A DNA stretch of 50,643 nt from the NCBI GenBank assembly GCA_905479135.1, contig CAJQLJ010000020.1, positions 1 through 50,643 on the forward strand, given 5' to 3'. The notes beneath the pieces are model-generated. The model saw only the letters and a program-made list of their open reading frames with translations. It did no database searches and had not been told where the DNA came from. Source of the stretch: an uncultured Campylobacterales bacterium. Lineage in GTDB: Bacteria; Campylobacterota; Campylobacteria; Campylobacterales; Arcobacteraceae. The translations under genes were made by a program, and so were the position numbers. Positions within the stretch are counted from its first letter, which is position 1. The number at the start of each line of letters is the position of its first letter. This document shows, in pieces, positions 7,065 to 15,907 of the stretch.

Positions 7065-8618
7065 TTATTTAGGCTGATTAAATACAAGCTTAAAATCTAT
7101 TTTTAATAAGCCATCTTTATTTGTTACCATAATGATTGGATAAGCAATATTAATAGAATATAATTCATCATTTAATACATTGATTACTTCAAAAAACTCT
7201 GAAGGAGTTTTTACTAACATACTAATTGAATAGAAGAAACTACTAATAATATCTTTTGTACTTGAATCGAATTTTATGATAGTATCTTTAGGGAACAAAA
7301 TTTTTAATTGTTCACTAACTCTTGAAATTGGTAAAAATTCATCAGTAATATATTTGTCTTCATAAGTTTTATAAATAATATCATTTAAAGTTAATGATTT
7401 TGAGGCAATTATTTTTGAAAGTATCATATTCTTTTTATCATCTTCAACTTTTATATTAATTTGCTTATAAATATCATCTAAAGATGGTTTTAAAGATTTT
7501 ATAAAAGTATCATCAGCTAATAATGTTGCTGTCATTTCTAAGTTATTTTCTTCAAGTTTCAATTTTTTTAAAACAACATCATATGGAATTTTATTGAAAA
7601 TTAGTTTTATGTGATTTTCAATTTTATCATTTATATTTATATGATTAGGTAACTTAACATATTTTTTTATTTCTTCTTTTTTTATTTCTTGCTTTTCTAT
7701 AATATTCTCAAAAAGTTTATAAGCACCAAAAAAAATAGCTAATATAACTATTAAAATAAATAAATTATTAAAATTTGTTTTTTTAACTTTTTTTCTAGCT
7801 TTTATAAAACTTTTATTTTGATGTTTGTTTTTTGATAACTCAAAAATTGCTTCATCTATATTTATTGGATGATAATCAATTGTTAAAAGTGATTCTTCAC
7901 TTAATTGTTCAATTTGTTCTTTTGACAACTCTTTTATAACATAAAAGATTACAATCTTTTCTACAAATGTATCATTTGATTTTTCATAAAATTTATTAAG
8001 TGTATTATGAATTATTTCATTTAATTCTAAATAATAAATCTCATCAAAAAGTTTTTGACCTGTTATATCATCATCATAAAAATGTGTTTTTTTAACTGCT
8101 TCAAAAGTAGGTAAATCAACTGTTTTATTAAAAACTATAGAAGAATCGTTTCCAATTATTAAAATAAAAGCTTTATTGTTAAATAAAAAAATCAACAATT
8201 GATTTTTACAAATATTTTCTTCTAAATGTAAATTTAATATATGGAAAGCTGAATAAACAAAGTCAATACCTGTTTTATCAAAATAATTTTCTGTTTCAAA
8301 TAATGTAGTTTTTGAAACTGCAATATCAAATTCATTATTAAGTTCAGAAGTTTCACAATCATTTAATTCTGCTGACAAAGATTTTGGAACTAACTTAGTT
8401 GTATCACTAATCAAAAGTGTAGAGATATAAGTATTTAAGATTTCTTTTTGTGAAGTATTTATTTTATAAGCAATATCATTTTCTAAAATTTCATCTTCAA
8501 CTAAAAAAATTGAATTATTAGCTTCTATAATTTGATTATTACTCAATTTTTTATAATCAAGTTTTAATTGTGTGTTATATTTAATAGCATTTATATATAA
8601 AGACTTTTTATTAAACAT
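7065..8618 (-). CDS. GspL/PilM-like bitopic membrane protein, function unknown
   Basis: A 517-residue protein with a clear three-part layout: about 280 cytoplasmic residues, a lysine/arginine-rich border (KARKKVKK), one membrane helix (LFILIVILAIFFGAYKLF, about 288-305), and about 210 periplasmic residues. The cytoplasmic part is strand-rich and includes LLIFLFNNKAFILIIGNDSSIVF (about 142-164), resembling the divergent actin-like fold of PilM and the GspL cytoplasmic domain. A cytoplasmic actin-like domain, one helix and a periplasmic ferredoxin-like part is the architecture of GspL, or of a PilM-PilN fusion. This resemblance is by pattern only. No pilus, secretin or competence gene is adjacent. 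ATG with AGGAAG ribosome binding site; the DUF374 gene ends 20 bases upstream. Confidence 0.7.
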   Translation of the reverse strand: MFNKKSLYINAIKYNTQLKLDYKKLSNNQIIEANNSIFLVEDEILENDIAYKINTSQKEILNTYISTLLISDTTKLVPKSLSAELNDCETSELNNEFDIAVSKTTLFETENYFDKTGIDFVYSAFHILNLHLEENICKNQLLIFLFNNKAFILIIGNDSSIVFNKTVDLPTFEAVKKTHFYDDDITGQKLFDEIYYLELNEIIHNTLNKFYEKSNDTFVEKIVIFYVIKELSKEQIEQLSEESLLTIDYHPINIDEAIFELSKNKHQNKSFIKARKKVKKTNFNNLFILIVILAIFFGAYKLFENIIEKQEIKKEEIKKYVKLPNHININDKIENHIKLIFNKIPYDVVLKKLKLEENNLEMTATLLADDTFIKSLKPSLDDIYKQINIKVEDDKKNMILSKIIASKSLTLNDIIYKTYEDKYITDEFLPISRVSEQLKILFPKDTIIKFDSSTKDIISSFFYSISMLVKTPSEFFEVINVLNDELYSINIAYPIIMVTNKDGLLKIDFKLVFNQPK

Positions 8619-8638
8619 ATTCTTCCTAGTTATACTTT

Positions 8639-9253
8639 TTAAGCTATTGAATGAGTCATCATCTTATCTTTTATAAGCTCTTTTGCTTCTTCCATATTTA
8701 AATCTTCAATACTAAAAGGCTCTGATAAATAAAAATCTATTTTTCCAAAAGGTTTTGGTAAAACAAATTTATCCCATGAATTAAATTGCCAATACTTAGA
8801 TGGTTTTGAATTTAAAACTATAATTCTCGACTTACTTTTTTGAGCAATTGCAATAACACCAGGAGCAATACTAAACCTTGGACCTCTAGGACCATCTGGA
8901 GTTAAAGCTACATCAGAACCTGCTTTAATTTCTTTAATTGTACTAATTAAAGCTTTAGCTGCACCTTTAGAGGAAGACCCTCTAATCAATCCTACACCTA
9001 AAAGAGCATAGATTTTTGCAATAATTTCGCCGTCTTTATTATGGCTAATTATTGCTTTAACAGTACCCTTTGGTCTAAACTTAAAATAATTACTTGGTTG
9101 TGCTAATAAATCACCATGCCAAGCAACAAAAACAAAAGACTCATCACTTTTGATTCTAAAGTGATGAAAAACTTTTTTATTTGTGAAATAAATAAATTTT
9201 ACAAGAAAATATAATATATAAGGTAAAATATTTATCTTAAAATATTTTTTCAT
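8639..9253 (-). CDS. DUF374 lysophospholipid acyltransferase-family protein
   Basis: A 204-residue protein of the DUF374 branch of the LPLAT acyltransferase superfamily. The catalytic-type histidine is in VAWHGDLLA (about 44-52), and the substrate-binding region shows RGSSSKGAAKAL followed by TPDGPRGPRF (about 118-127). A hydrophobic, basic N-terminus (ILPYILYFLVKFIYF) suggests peripheral or single-helix membrane attachment. DUF374 proteins are linked to lipid A or phospholipid acylation in Gram-negative bacteria, but the exact acceptor here is not known. Its ATG overlaps the miaB stop by one base (TAATG), so translation is probably coupled to miaB. Confidence 0.85.
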   Translation of the reverse strand: MKKYFKINILPYILYFLVKFIYFTNKKVFHHFRIKSDESFVFVAWHGDLLAQPSNYFKFRPKGTVKAIISHNKDGEIIAKIYALLGVGLIRGSSSKGAAKALISTIKEIKAGSDVALTPDGPRGPRFSIAPGVIAIAQKSKSRIIVLNSKPSKYWQFNSWDKFVLPKPFGKIDFYLSEPFSIEDLNMEEAKELIKDKMMTHSIA

Positions 9254-10563
9254 TAATGAACTATTTCACCTTTTAATGATGTTCTAGAATTGTCAGTAAT
9301 TTTTACATTTACAAATTTACCAAGAAGATCATCACTTCCTTTTGCAAATACTTGCAAGTAATTATCAGTAAAACCACAAACTTCACCATTTGGTTTTAAA
9401 CTCTCAACTAATACAGAAAAAGTTTCTCCTACATAAGTAGGCATAATAGCTTCTAAGTGTCTTTTGTGTAGTTCAATTAGCTCTATTAATCTAGCACTTC
9501 CAATTTTATCCGGTACTGCTAAATCTTCCATATTTAAAGCTTCAGTTCCAGGTCTTGGAGAATATTTAAAGTTGAATATTTGATCAAACTTTGCTTTTCT
9601 TACTACATCTAAAGTATCTTGATAATCTTCTTCACTTTCACCTGGAAATGCAACAATAATATCTGTAGTAATTCTTAAATCAGGTACTAATGATCTAATT
9701 TTTTCAGTTCTATTTAAAAACCATTCTTTAGTGTATCCTCTTTTCATAGCTTTTAAAATTGATGTTGAACCACTTTGTAAAGGCATATGAATACATCTAG
9801 ATATTTTTTTATTTTTTGCAAATTCTTCAATAAACTCGTCGTCCATATGTAATGGATGTGGAGATGTGAATCTAATTCTCTCTAATCCTTCAACTTTTGA
9901 AACTTCTTGTAAAAGTTTCGTAAAAGTAGATTTTTCTCTACCATCAGAAAATCTTCTTCCATAAGAATTTACATTTTGCCCTAATAGCATTACTTCAACT
10001 GCACCTTGCTCAACTGATTTTTGAACTTGATCAACAATCATTTCTACAGGAATTGAAAGTTCTTCTCCTCTAGTACTTGGAACGATACAATAGGTACATT
10101 TTTTATCACATCCTACAGAAATATTTACACTAGCTCTATACTTATTAGTATTTGCTGTTGCAAATTCGTACATAGAGTCATCATTATCAATAGCAATTTC
10201 TACCGAACCTTTAATATCAACAACATCTTTAATCTTAGAAATATTTCGCGCACCTACTACAAAATCAACATAAGGTGCTCTTTTTATAATGTCTCTTCCT
10301 AAATGTGATGCCGTACAACCACAAACACCAATTTTAGCACCATCTTTTTTTTTCTTATTAAACTGACCAATTTCTGAAAATAGTTTTTGAACAGGTTTCT
10401 CTCTTACAGAACATGTATTAATAATAATTAAATCTGCATCTTCCATAACATCAGTTTGAGAATAGTCTTTATGTTTTTCTAACTCAGCTACAATGTGTTG
10501 ACTATCGGTATCATTCATCTGACAACCAAGTGTTTGTATAAATAATTTTTTATTTGAACTCAT
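9253..10563 (-). CDS. miaB: tRNA-2-methylthio-N6-dimethylallyladenosine synthase
   Basis: A 436-residue methylthiotransferase that adds the 2-methylthio group to N6-isopentenyl-A37 of tRNAs reading UNN codons. Three domains are visible: the N-terminal UPF0004 domain with its three cluster cysteines (TLGCQMND, INTCSVRE, GVCGCTAS), the radical SAM motif CDKKCTYC (about 154-161), and a C-terminal TRAM domain (about 370-436, ending SLKGEIVH). Q-M-N-D after the first cysteine favours MiaB over RimO, whose gene lies separately at 40.8 kb. It follows the HP0268 gene by 15 bases and overlaps the DUF374 gene by one base. Confidence 0.96.
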   Translation of the reverse strand: MSSNKKLFIQTLGCQMNDTDSQHIVAELEKHKDYSQTDVMEDADLIIINTCSVREKPVQKLFSEIGQFNKKKKDGAKIGVCGCTASHLGRDIIKRAPYVDFVVGARNISKIKDVVDIKGSVEIAIDNDDSMYEFATANTNKYRASVNISVGCDKKCTYCIVPSTRGEELSIPVEMIVDQVQKSVEQGAVEVMLLGQNVNSYGRRFSDGREKSTFTKLLQEVSKVEGLERIRFTSPHPLHMDDEFIEEFAKNKKISRCIHMPLQSGSTSILKAMKRGYTKEWFLNRTEKIRSLVPDLRITTDIIVAFPGESEEDYQDTLDVVRKAKFDQIFNFKYSPRPGTEALNMEDLAVPDKIGSARLIELIELHKRHLEAIMPTYVGETFSVLVESLKPNGEVCGFTDNYLQVFAKGSDDLLGKFVNVKITDNSRTSLKGEIVH

Positions 10564-10578
10564 ATTTTTATCACTTTA

Positions 10579-10824
10579 TTAAAGTGTATGAAGCTCATAC
10601 ATATATTCATCATCTGCTAAGCCATATTTTACTTCTCTGAAATAAACATTATAATTATCATCTTCAAGTGCATTAACTAAAGCCATCATATCTTTATGTG
10701 AGTTATCTCTATCAAAATACAATAATTCAGTATTTGAACCTTTTTTTAATTCTTCTTTGATCTTGTCTAGTTGTATCTTTTTGGGTTTTTTACTTAATTC
10801 TTCTCTAGCAATTAATAATTCCAT
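10579..10824 (-). CDS. HP0268-family small nuclease-like protein
   Basis: An 81-residue protein that matches the Helicobacter HP0268 family, which I recall from the pattern of a middle SHKDMMALVNAL segment and a C-terminal YELHTL. The H. pylori protein was described as a Mn/Mg-dependent nicking nuclease and RNase of unusual fold. The family is largely confined to Campylobacterota, which makes this a useful taxonomic marker. It is the first gene of the miaB operon. Start is ATG with AAAGG upstream (spacing about nine), after a predicted promoter at 10857-10862. Confidence 0.82.
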   Translation of the reverse strand: MELLIAREELSKKPKKIQLDKIKEELKKGSNTELLYFDRDNSHKDMMALVNALEDDNYNVYFREVKYGLADDEYMYELHTL

Positions 10825-10856
10825 TTAGTAAACCTTTTCTTTTTAATTAGCTAAAT

Positions 10857-10862
10857 ATTATA
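10857..10862 (-). promoter_or_regulatory. -10 box of the HP0268-miaB operon
   Basis: On the minus strand the sequence TTTTAGATATAAT ends in a consensus TATAAT 33 bases before the HP0268 ATG. It is the exact mirror image of the nusA promoter sequence at 10894-10906 (13-base inverted repeat). Confidence 0.6.
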
Positions 10863-10900
10863 TCTAAAATTACTTTTATTTTCATAAAAGGAGTTTTAGA

Positions 10901-10906
10901 TATAAT
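10901..10906 (+). promoter_or_regulatory. -10 box of nusA-cysS
   Basis: TTTTAGATATAAT on the plus strand ends in consensus TATAAT 74 bases before the nusA ATG. A roughly 65-base leader would result. There is no clear -35 box, as is usual for sigma70 promoters in Campylobacterota. Confidence 0.6.
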
Positions 10907-10980
10907 GCAAGTCTACACTACATTGAATTCATAACATTACATTTCAATGTCAACAAATAAAAGATTACTAAAGGTTATTA

Positions 10981-12153
10981 ATGGACAAAATTATAGATAT
11001 TTTAGACTCAATTGCATATGAAAAAGGTCTACAAATTGAAAATGTTGAAAATGCATTAAAAGAAGCACTTATTAAAACAGCAGAAAAAATGGTAGATGAA
11101 ACATTAAGATTTGATGCTAACATTGATAGAGAAAATAAAAAATTACAATTATCACAAAAGATAGAAGTTTTAGCAGTTGGTGATGCCAAATTAACTGGTG
11201 AAGTTGAAGATGAATATGGAAATGAAATTAATGCTGAAAACTTTATTGATTTAGATGAAGCAAAAGAAATTGATGAAGATTTAGAAATTGGTGATTTTAT
11301 TGATTATGATCTTGAATTTGAAAATATGGGAAGAAATGCTGCAACAATTTTACATAATAATTTTGAATACAGAATACAAAGATTTATTGAAGAAAATCTA
11401 CTAGGTAAATACAAAGATAAAATTGGAAAAATAGTATCAGGTGTAGTTACAAGAGTTGATAGACAAGAAAACACTTACATCGAAATCGGTGAAGTAAAAG
11501 GTATGCTTCAAAGAAAAAGTAGAATTAAAGGTGAGACATTTAAAGTTGGAGATACTGTAAAAGCAGTAGTTCGAGGTGTTAATATTGATAAAAGTAATGG
11601 TTTAATTATTGATATTTCAAGAACAAGTCCTAAATTCTTAGAATGTTTATTAGCATTAGAAGTACCTGAACTTAAAGATGAAAAAGTAATAATTGAAGCA
11701 AGTGCTAGGATTCCTGGAAGCAGAGCTAAAATTGCATTAACAAGTATTGACCCACAAATTGATCCAATAGGTGCAGTTGTTGGAGTTAAGGGAATTAGGA
11801 TTTCTTCTGTATCATTTCAATTAAGTGGAGAAAACATTGATTGTGTTGAATATTCAGCAATTCCTGAAATGTTTATATCTCGTGCATTATCTCCTGCAAT
11901 TATTTCAAAAGTTGAAATCACTCAAGCGCCAACTTTTACAGATAAAGGTAAAGCAACAGTTACAATTCCTAGTGATCAAAAATCTAAAGCAATTGGAAAA
12001 GCTGGTTTAAATATTAGACTTGCATCAATGCTTACAAAATACGAAATTGAATTAATTGAAATTGAAAGCTCAACTCCTACTGATGAGGGTAATAATAAAA
12101 GAAATGAAGAAAGAACGACTGATACATCATCATTAGAAGCTTTATTTAAATAA
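10981..12153 (+). CDS. nusA: transcription termination/antitermination protein NusA
   Basis: A 390-residue RNA-polymerase-binding factor controlling pausing, termination and antitermination. Domain order: N-terminal RNAP-binding domain (about 1-125), S1 domain (about 135-200, starting IGKIVSGVVTRVD), then two KH domains (about 205-345, with VGVKGIRISSV and IGKAGLNIRLAS as the GxxG-type loops). The C-terminal acidic repeats of the longer E. coli protein are absent, which is normal in this phylum. The tail after residue 350 is polar and probably disordered. cysS begins one base after the stop, so the two form one operon. AAAGG precedes the ATG. Confidence 0.96.
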   Translation: MDKIIDILDSIAYEKGLQIENVENALKEALIKTAEKMVDETLRFDANIDRENKKLQLSQKIEVLAVGDAKLTGEVEDEYGNEINAENFIDLDEAKEIDEDLEIGDFIDYDLEFENMGRNAATILHNNFEYRIQRFIEENLLGKYKDKIGKIVSGVVTRVDRQENTYIEIGEVKGMLQRKSRIKGETFKVGDTVKAVVRGVNIDKSNGLIIDISRTSPKFLECLLALEVPELKDEKVIIEASARIPGSRAKIALTSIDPQIDPIGAVVGVKGIRISSVSFQLSGENIDCVEYSAIPEMFISRALSPAIISKVEITQAPTFTDKGKATVTIPSDQKSKAIGKAGLNIRLASMLTKYEIELIEIESSTPTDEGNNKRNEERTTDTSSLEALFK

Positions 12154-12154
12154 A

Positions 12155-13558
12155 ATGAATAATTTATATATTTATGATTCAGTAAAAAAAGAAAAAGTTT
12201 TATTTGAATCAATAGAAGAAAAAAAAGTAAAAATTTATGTGTGTGGTCCAACAGTTTATGATGACTCACACTTAGGTCATGCTAGATCAGCTATTGCATT
12301 TGATTTACTACATAGAGTTCTAAATATGAATGCTTATGATGTAACAATGACTAAAAACTTTACAGATATAGATGACAAAATCATAAAAAAAATGTATGAA
12401 ACTTCAAGGACACTTGAAGATATTACGAGTGAGTATATAAATACATACAAAGTTGATATGAAATCTTTAAATGTTTTAGATAATACTATAGAACCAAAAG
12501 CTACTCAAAATCTTGAAGTTATGAAAGAGATGATTAATAAGTTAATATCAAAAGATGTAGCTTATATAATTTCAAATGGTGTATATTTTGATACATCAAA
12601 AGATAATATATATGGTTCTATTTCAAATAGAGCGAGTGATGAAAACTCACAAGCACGAGTTGAAACAAATAAGGAAAAAAGAAATTCAGCTGATTTTGTT
12701 TTATGGAAGTTTGCAAAAGAAGAAGATGTTATTTTTGAAGCAAACTTTGGAGCTGGACGTCCTGGTTGGCATATTGAATGTTCAGCTATGATTGAAAAAC
12801 ATTTAGCCTATAAAGATTCACCTTATCAAATCGATATTCATGGAGGTGGTGCTGATTTACTTTTTCCTCACCATGAAAATGAAGCCTCACAAACAAGATG
12901 TTCATCAAATCAAGAAATTGCAAAATATTGGATGCACAATGGTTTTGTAAATATTGATGGAGAGAAAATGAGTAAGTCTTTAGGTAACTCATTTTTTCTA
13001 AAAGATGTACTTAAGTCTTATAGTGGAGAAGTTATTAGATTTTATTTATTAACTACTCATTATAGAACAGACTTTAACTTTAATGAGGAAGATTTATTAT
13101 CTTCAAAAAAGAGACTTGATAAACTTTACAGAATTAAGAAAAGAGTATATGGTGGCACTTCTAGTACTGTAAATAAAGAGTTTAAAGAAAGAATGATGAT
13201 ATCTTTAAATGATGATATAAATACATCTAAAGCCCTTTCTGCTATTGATGAAATGATTTCAAATACAAATGATAAACTTGACATTAATCCAAAAGATAAA
13301 GTATTAAAAAAAGAACTTCTTGCAAACATAGAATTTATTTCAGAGATTCTGGGAATTGGTTCATTTGATGCATATTCTTATTTCCAATTTGGAATAAGTA
13401 ATGAAGAAAAAACTAAAATAGAAACACTTATAGAAAAAAGAACTAAAGCTAAAAAAGCTAAAGATTTTGAAGCTGCTGATAAAGTAAGAGATGAAATAAC
13501 TGCTCTTGGAATTTTACTTATGGATACACCATCAGGTGTAGTTTGGGAAAAGGTATAA
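12155..13558 (+). CDS. cysS: cysteinyl-tRNA synthetase
   Basis: A 467-residue class I aminoacyl-tRNA synthetase charging tRNA-Cys. The nucleotide-binding signature is HLGHARS (about 41-47), the zinc/cysteine-sensing cysteines include CGPTVYDDSH and HIECSAM, with HGGGADLLFPHHENE following, and KMSKS lies at about residue 269. The C-terminal helical region (after about 310) is the tRNA-binding DALR-like part. Length matches bacterial CysRS. It starts one base after nusA, so it probably relies on translational coupling, as no separate ribosome binding site fits apart from sequence inside nusA. Confidence 0.97.
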   Translation: MNNLYIYDSVKKEKVLFESIEEKKVKIYVCGPTVYDDSHLGHARSAIAFDLLHRVLNMNAYDVTMTKNFTDIDDKIIKKMYETSRTLEDITSEYINTYKVDMKSLNVLDNTIEPKATQNLEVMKEMINKLISKDVAYIISNGVYFDTSKDNIYGSISNRASDENSQARVETNKEKRNSADFVLWKFAKEEDVIFEANFGAGRPGWHIECSAMIEKHLAYKDSPYQIDIHGGGADLLFPHHENEASQTRCSSNQEIAKYWMHNGFVNIDGEKMSKSLGNSFFLKDVLKSYSGEVIRFYLLTTHYRTDFNFNEEDLLSSKKRLDKLYRIKKRVYGGTSSTVNKEFKERMMISLNDDINTSKALSAIDEMISNTNDKLDINPKDKVLKKELLANIEFISEILGIGSFDAYSYFQFGISNEEKTKIETLIEKRTKAKKAKDFEAADKVRDEITALGILLMDTPSGVVWEKV

Positions 13559-13594
13559 ATACTTTTTTCTAAATAGTAAACAAATTAAGATATA

Positions 13595-13630
13595 AAAAAA
13601 GGGAAGAAGTAAAAACTTCTTCCCTTTTTT
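13595..13630. terminator. strong bidirectional terminator between cysS and rpsR
   Basis: A 16-base perfect inverted repeat AAAAAAGGGAAGAAGT / ACTTCTTCCCTTTTTT with an AAAA loop. The T run on either strand makes it work in both directions, serving the convergent nusA-cysS and rpsF-ssb-rpsR operons. Confidence 0.92.
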
Positions 13631-13649
13631 ATTAAACTTTTTCTAGAGA

Positions 13650-13907
13650 TTATCTAGCAAAAGCTGCATCAGTAACATTTTTTGTGTTAACAATATATGG
13701 AACTAAAGCCATATGTCTAGCTCTTTTGATTGCAGTTTCAACCATCTCTTGAGAATTTTTAGAGTTTCCTGTAAGTCTTCTAGGCATAATTTTACCTCTT
13801 TCACTCATAGAAATCTTTAATAAATCAGAGTTTTTATAATCAATGAAAGTAACTTTCATTTCAGTATATTTACAATATTTTTTTCCGTATTTTCTTCTTT
13901 CAGCCAT
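13650..13907 (-). CDS. rpsR: 30S ribosomal protein S18
   Basis: An 85-residue ribosomal protein. It has the basic N-terminus ([16 protein letters not shown]), the central [10 protein letters not shown] and the conserved [11 protein letters not shown] segment (about 43-53), followed by [14 protein letters not shown]18 pairs with S6 on the platform of the small subunit. Two cysteine-type positions of the zinc-binding S18 form are reduced to one (YCKY), so it is the zinc-free or partial form. Last gene of rpsF-ssb-rpsR, 17 bases after ssb, with AAAGGAAAACG as ribosome binding site. Confidence 0.97.
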   Translation of the reverse strand: MAERRKYGKKYCKYTEMKVTFIDYKNSDLLKISMSERGKIMPRRLTGNSKNSQEMVETAIKRARHMALVPYIVNTKNVTDAAFAR

Positions 13908-13924
13908 GTCGTTTTCCTTTATTT

Positions 13925-14452
13925 CTAAAACGGTATTTCGTCTTCGTCTATATCTATTTCAGGTATTTTTTGTTCAGGCATTTTAGATGCTTGAGTATTA
14001 CCACCATAGTTGTTTTGAGCATTTTGTGTATTCGAAGTGTTATTGTATTGATTTTGTGCTGGTTGATCATACGATCCTTGCGGATTATAACCTTGGTTAT
14101 CCCCAGCACCATTGTTCATAGAATCACTTTTTGAATCTAACATTTTCATAGTTTCTACTCTTAATGAGTGTCTATTTCTATTAGTTCCATCTTGTGCTGT
14201 CCATTGTTCAAATACAAGTCTACCTTCTAATAAAACTTTAGAACCTTTTCGTAAGTATTGATTAGCAACCTCAGCAGATCTTCCAAACATATTAAAATCT
14301 AAAAAACAAACTTCATCTTTTTGTTCTCCAGCGGCAGATTTATACTTAAATGATGTTGCAATTGCAGATTTTGCTATTGCTGCACCAGATGGTAAATATC
14401 TTAGCTCAATATCTCTTGTTAAATTTCCTACCATAATTACTTTATTATACAT
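13925..14452 (-). CDS. ssb: single-stranded DNA-binding protein
   Basis: A 175-residue protein with an N-terminal OB fold (about 1-105; starts [20 protein letters not shown]), a low-complexity glycine/asparagine/glutamine linker (about 110-155), and the acidic tip IDEDEIPF that docks partner proteins such as RecO, PriA and polymerase. It coats single-stranded DNA in replication, recombination and repair. Placement between rpsF and rpsR is the widespread bacterial arrangement, so it is expected to share their growth-rate-linked transcription. Confidence 0.97.
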   Translation of the reverse strand: MYNKVIMVGNLTRDIELRYLPSGAAIAKSAIATSFKYKSAAGEQKDEVCFLDFNMFGRSAEVANQYLRKGSKVLLEGRLVFEQWTAQDGTNRNRHSLRVETMKMLDSKSDSMNNGAGDNQGYNPQGSYDQPAQNQYNNTSNTQNAQNNYGGNTQASKMPEQKIPEIDIDEDEIPF

Positions 14453-14473
14453 ACTAAATCCCTATAATTTTGA

Positions 14474-14827
14474 TTAGTTAGCTTTTTTAGCCGCTTCGTT
14501 ACTCATATATGTCCACGCTGCAATCTCTTTTTTATTTTCATATTTAATGAAAATGAATCTAATGATATTTTCATTGATTCTGTAATTTCTTTCGATTTCA
14601 GCAATTCCTGCAGGTTCACCTTTGAAATATGCTAAGAAGTAGTAACCTCTTTTATGCTTTTCAATTTCATAAGCTAATTGTCTAGAACCCATGTTGTCGC
14701 ATGCAACAATTTCTCCACCATTCTTTTCAATTGTTGCTTTAACAGCGTCAATTTGAGCTACAGTTTCTTCTTCAGTTAACGTAGGCTTAATAATAAACAT
14801 TGTTTCATAATGTCTTAATTTACTCAT
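14474..14827 (-). CDS. rpsF: 30S ribosomal protein S6
   Basis: A 117-residue ribosomal protein with the family pattern [17 protein letters not shown] at the start and [17 protein letters not shown] in the middle. It forms a heterodimer with S18. The C-terminal extension after about residue 100 ([19 protein letters not shown]) is polar and typical for this phylum. Strong AGAAGGAGAAAA ribosome binding site before the ATG. First gene of the rpsF-ssb-rpsR operon; a CATAAT -10 candidate sits at 14845-14850. The upstream holA gene ends 82 bases away. Confidence 0.97.
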   Translation of the reverse strand: MSKLRHYETMFIIKPTLTEEETVAQIDAVKATIEKNGGEIVACDNMGSRQLAYEIEKHKRGYYFLAYFKGEPAGIAEIERNYRINENIIRFIFIKYENKKEIAAWTYMSNEAAKKAN

Positions 14828-14909
14828 CTATTTTCTCCTTCTAGATTATGCCAATATTCTAGTTTTCACTAATATCAGCAAGGGTACTTTTTTTATAAAG
14901 TCATGGATT

Positions 14910-15890
14910 TTATCCAAATAAAACTGTAAACTTTCTTAGAGTTGCTTGTAAATACAACTTAGTATCATCAATTTTTGATGACTTTAGTTCCAATTCAATA
15001 TCTAATAAGTATTCTAACATTTCTTGAAACTTTTCTGCTTTAATATTAATTGCTAATTTAGATTTCTTTTCCCAAATATTTTTAGGAGGTGTAAAACCTA
15101 ATATCTCTTTAGGATTAGGTGTTCCTATTGCTCTGGCATAAGAAGATATCATAAAAAGTTGTTGAATAAAAGATGTTACTTGGTTTATTAAAAATACTTC
15201 ATTAATACCCTCTTCTAGCAAAAGCCTCAAATCATCTGCTATATCTTTTCCACTTAATAAATCGTGTAAAAAGTTTTCAAATGAAACTGCACCTATTCCA
15301 AAACAATGTTCATTTATAGTATTGGAACTTATTTTTTTATTTAAAATAGCAAGTTTAGAAAGGTCATTTATACATAAAGATAAATCATTTTTATGCATAA
15401 AATACAAATGATTTAATGCTGTTAATTCATAATTTATGTTTAATTTTTTAGCTTCTTCTTCAATCATTCTTACAGCTTCATAATCATTTGGTGAAAACAT
15501 TCTTACAGCAGCAGAGTTTGTTTTAGCCGTAAAACTTTTTTCCATTGTTCTAAAATCTGTTTCACCAATACAAGAAAATACAACTGTACTATCAGGATTT
15601 GTATTACAAGCTTGGATTAATAAATCAACTTCTTTTTTAGGTATTTTTTTATCACATTTTATTAATAAAATATTATTTGATGAAAATAATGAGGATTGAA
15701 GAAGCTTATCTTTTGCATATTTAAAATCATATTCATCAAAATATAACTTTTCTATTTCATCTTTTTGTCCTAGTGAAGCTATTACAATATTTGAATAGTG
15801 TTCTACTAAAAATGTTGATTGTCCATAAAACATGTAAGCATTAAATTTTTTATTTTGTCTTAAATGATTATCAAATTCATTTTTATACAT
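14910..15890 (-). CDS. holA: DNA polymerase III subunit delta
   Basis: A 326-residue clamp-loader subunit that opens the sliding clamp. The N-terminus has the delta pattern MFYGQSTFLVEHYSN (about 20-34) and LLIKCDKKIPKKE. The central part (about 150-200) fits the second AAA+-like domain, and the rest is the helical collar domain, with the family's recurring LLxxLL segments (FLHDLLSG, LLLEEGINEVFLINQ). Sequence conservation is low in this family, but length and position next to rnr in Campylobacterota support it. It begins 17 bases after the rnr stop, so rnr-holA form an operon. ATG with AAAAGGATAAG. Confidence 0.88.
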   Translation of the reverse strand: MYKNEFDNHLRQNKKFNAYMFYGQSTFLVEHYSNIVIASLGQKDEIEKLYFDEYDFKYAKDKLLQSSLFSSNNILLIKCDKKIPKKEVDLLIQACNTNPDSTVVFSCIGETDFRTMEKSFTAKTNSAAVRMFSPNDYEAVRMIEEEAKKLNINYELTALNHLYFMHKNDLSLCINDLSKLAILNKKISSNTINEHCFGIGAVSFENFLHDLLSGKDIADDLRLLLEEGINEVFLINQVTSFIQQLFMISSYARAIGTPNPKEILGFTPPKNIWEKKSKLAINIKAEKFQEMLEYLLDIELELKSSKIDDTKLYLQATLRKFTVLFG

Positions 15891-15907
15891 CTTATCCTTT
15901 TCCTTAT

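Noticed and set aside
11976-12269. 97-codon minus-strand ORF across the nusA-cysS junction
   Set aside because: Shadow of two well-supported genes; its sequence is low-complexity leucine/phenylalanine.
14037-14120. Low-complexity repeat region in ssb as a possible tandem-repeat locus
   Set aside because: It encodes the normal disordered Gly/Asn/Gln linker of SSB; the nucleotide repeats are imperfect.
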